Both the position numbers and the translations under genes were made by a program. Source: Dallia pectoralis (Eukaryota; Chordata; Actinopteri; Esociformes; Umbridae). From it: a stretch of 64,000 nt of DNA. The stretch is taken from NCBI GenBank assembly GCA_029465975.1, contig CM055761.1, forward strand, positions 7,159,998 through 7,223,997, given 5' to 3'. Below are positions 62,173 to 64,000 of this stretch, piece by piece; the first letter of the stretch is position 1; each line of letters starts with the position of its first letter. The notes under the pieces are model-generated. The model was not told where the DNA came from and searched no databases. It saw only the letters and a list, made by a program, of their open reading frames with translations.

Positions 62173-62435
62173 CTGCCAATCAGAAAGAGAGTTCACGACA
62201 TGTCAAAGATCGTGGCTACGGCCGAGGCACAGCCCTGACGGGTCCCGACACACACACACATGACACACACCACCAAGCAACACACACTGAGCAGGCAACA
62301 CGCCAGACCGGACCTGGCACCTACCTCTGGGACATCATCCGTCAGCAACACTTTAAGTTAGGCACGGCTGATGAGGGGATGATGTCATGGGTTAATGAAG
62401 GAATGTGATGGATAGAAGTGAAACAACCTACCTGA
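62173..62435. other. dab1 intron, unique DNA
   Basis: Short CA patches; no gene seen. Confidence 0.5.
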
Positions 62436-62437
62436 TA

Positions 62438-63240
62438 CGCGGGTTAGCCCGTATTACCTGATAGGCCAGTTAGCCCGTACTACCTGATTGGCCAGTTAGC
62501 CCGTACTACCTGATACGCGGGTTAGCCCGTACTACCTGATAGGCCAGTTAGCCCGTACTACCTGATAGGCCAGTTAGCCCGTACTACCTGATACGCGGGT
62601 TAGCCCGTACTACCTGATAGGCCAGTTAGCCCGTACTACCTGATAGGCCAGTTAGCCCGTACTACCTGATAGGCCAGTTAGCCCGTACTACCTGAAAGGC
62701 CAGTTAGCCGGTACTACCTGATTGGCCAGTTAGCCCGTATTACCTGATTGGCCAGTTAGCCCGTAATACCTGATAGGCCAGTTAGCCCGTACTACCTGAT
62801 AGGCCAGTTAGCCCGTACTACCTGATACGCCAGTTAGCCCGTGCTACCTGATACTCGAGTTAGCCCGTACTACCTGATACGCGAGTTAGCCCGTACTACC
62901 TGATACGCGAGTTAGCACGTGCTACCTGATACGCCAGTTAGCCCGTGCTACCTGATAGGCCAGTTAGCCCGTACTAGCTGATAGGCCAGTTAGCCCGTAC
63001 TACCTGATAGGCCAGTTAGCCCGTACTACCTGATAGGCCAGTTAGCCCGTACTACCTGATAGGCCAGTTAGCCCGTACTACCTGATATGCGGGTTAGCCC
63101 ATACTACCTGATATGCCAGTTAGCCCGTACTACCTGATACGCCAGTTAGCCCGTACTACCTGGTACGCCAGTTAGCCCGTACTACCTGATACGCCCGTAC
63201 TACCTGATACATCCGTACTACCTGATACACGTGTTAGCCC
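62438..63240. repeat. 26-bp minisatellite (TAGCCCGTACTACCTGATAG)
   Basis: About 31 copies of a 26-bp unit, TAGCCCGTACTACCTGATAG then GCCAGT, with variants ACGCGGGT, ACGCCAGT and TTGGCCAGT at the junction. The last few copies are truncated. Confidence 0.96.
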
Positions 63241-63627
63241 GCACTACACAACGTGCTCATTTCTTCAACTTCAACGTCTTTCTTGAAAATCTCCTTCGTT
63301 CATACTTTTCTATTTAACATCTCTTTCTAGCATTAATAGGGTCTTTAGCCCTGCAGCGGCCAGAGGAAAAAGGGGCTCTATATTTTGCCGTCTAGAGATG
63401 TGAGGCTTTACATGGTCAGAGATTAGCATAACTTAGAGATGGGGCTAATCAGAGCCATATATAGTCTTGGACCGGGCTGTAGAATAGCAGTGCAGAGAGG
63501 CCTGGCCCTGGGGAGCATGCTGCCACAGATAACCACGCTTCTTACAATATCTGCCTGCTGGCTCCACTAGTTAAACTGATAAGTCACACATAGACCATGA
63601 AGCTCTTATTATAATCCAAAACTTAGA

Positions 63628-63658
<31 letters not shown>

Positions 63659-64000
63659 TATTCCATCAGATAATGGATCAGAGAGTGTGTGTTGTTTTTA
63701 GCCATACAGCCTGTGCTCTTAGTGAGGAAGGAGGCGATATGTTCTACTGATTGATAGGAAGACACTCCCACTTTAGAGAAGATAGCGTTCTTCTATTTGC
63801 TGAACACTTACCCACAGCCACAGCTGATAGTGTCAATCTAACTCTACCAGATCAGAGGGAGGGTTTATTTAGCACAGACAGTAGTCACCGGCGTGTTAAG
63901 TGGCAATTTATTAATTTCATAGATTTATCCATCGATGTAGTTCAATTATTCGTGCCATATATACAGTATCAAAGCGCGCGTGTTTGAGCAGTGATAATTA
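63241..64000. other. dab1 intron, unique DNA
   Basis: Contains a (TG)n run at 63628-63652; no coding similarity seen to the right edge. Confidence 0.5.

Overview
The window is vertebrate nuclear DNA, almost certainly from a ray-finned (teleost) fish. Genes are split into short exons with GT-AG introns, and the DNA between exons is packed with (TG)n/(CA)n tracts, minisatellites and decayed Tc1/mariner transposons of the kind common in fish. One Tc1 copy and several short interspersed fragments look most like repeats I know from salmonids and pikes, so a salmon/pike relative is my best guess. That is inference and the species is not proven.

Four conserved genes could be assembled exon by exon from protein similarity, splice sites and phase. 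They follow the order of human 1p32. (1) plpp3, minus strand: exon 1 at 23163-23274 back to exon 4 at 2889-2946, with the last two exons beyond the left edge. (2) prkaa2 (AMPK catalytic alpha-2), plus strand, complete: 11 exons, 28941-38511, 560 codons. (3) A FYB-family adaptor at the fyb2 locus, minus strand: 17 exons, 50213-41029, about 1,201 codons if one 1-nt frameshift in a coding repeat is discounted. (4) The 3' part of dab1, minus strand: seven exons, 62172-54262, with upstream exons beyond the right edge. C8A and C8B, which lie between FYB2 and DAB1 in human, are not here.

Layout: 1-2.9 kb, minisatellites. 2.9-23.3 kb, plpp3, including a tandem pair of alternative second exons, a small intron splitting exon 3, a deleted Tc1 copy and several large intron arrays (40-bp, 18-bp and 24-bp units). 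23.3-28.9 kb, the divergent plpp3/prkaa2 promoter interval with a 2.2-kb 19-bp array rich in an octamer-like ATTTGCAT motif and a 25-bp array. 28.9-40.2 kb, prkaa2 with a 22-bp array and a Tc1 element in intron 4. 40.2-50.2 kb, fyb2, convergent with prkaa2, their putative poly(A) signals about 35 bp apart. 50.2-54.3 kb, intergenic. 54.3-64 kb, dab1 with 18-, 10-, 14- and 26-bp intron arrays.

The genes act in separate settings: lipid-phosphate dephosphorylation at the membrane (plpp3), energy sensing (prkaa2), immune-receptor adaptor signalling (fyb2) and Reelin signalling (dab1). They are neighbours by ancestral linkage, not a pathway. I found no convincing new system. The items most worth a second look are the plpp3 exon pair and extra intron, the domain make-up and coding VNTR of the fyb2-locus gene, duplicated splice donors, and the promoter-interval octamer array. 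All positions were read by eye; copy numbers are approximate.
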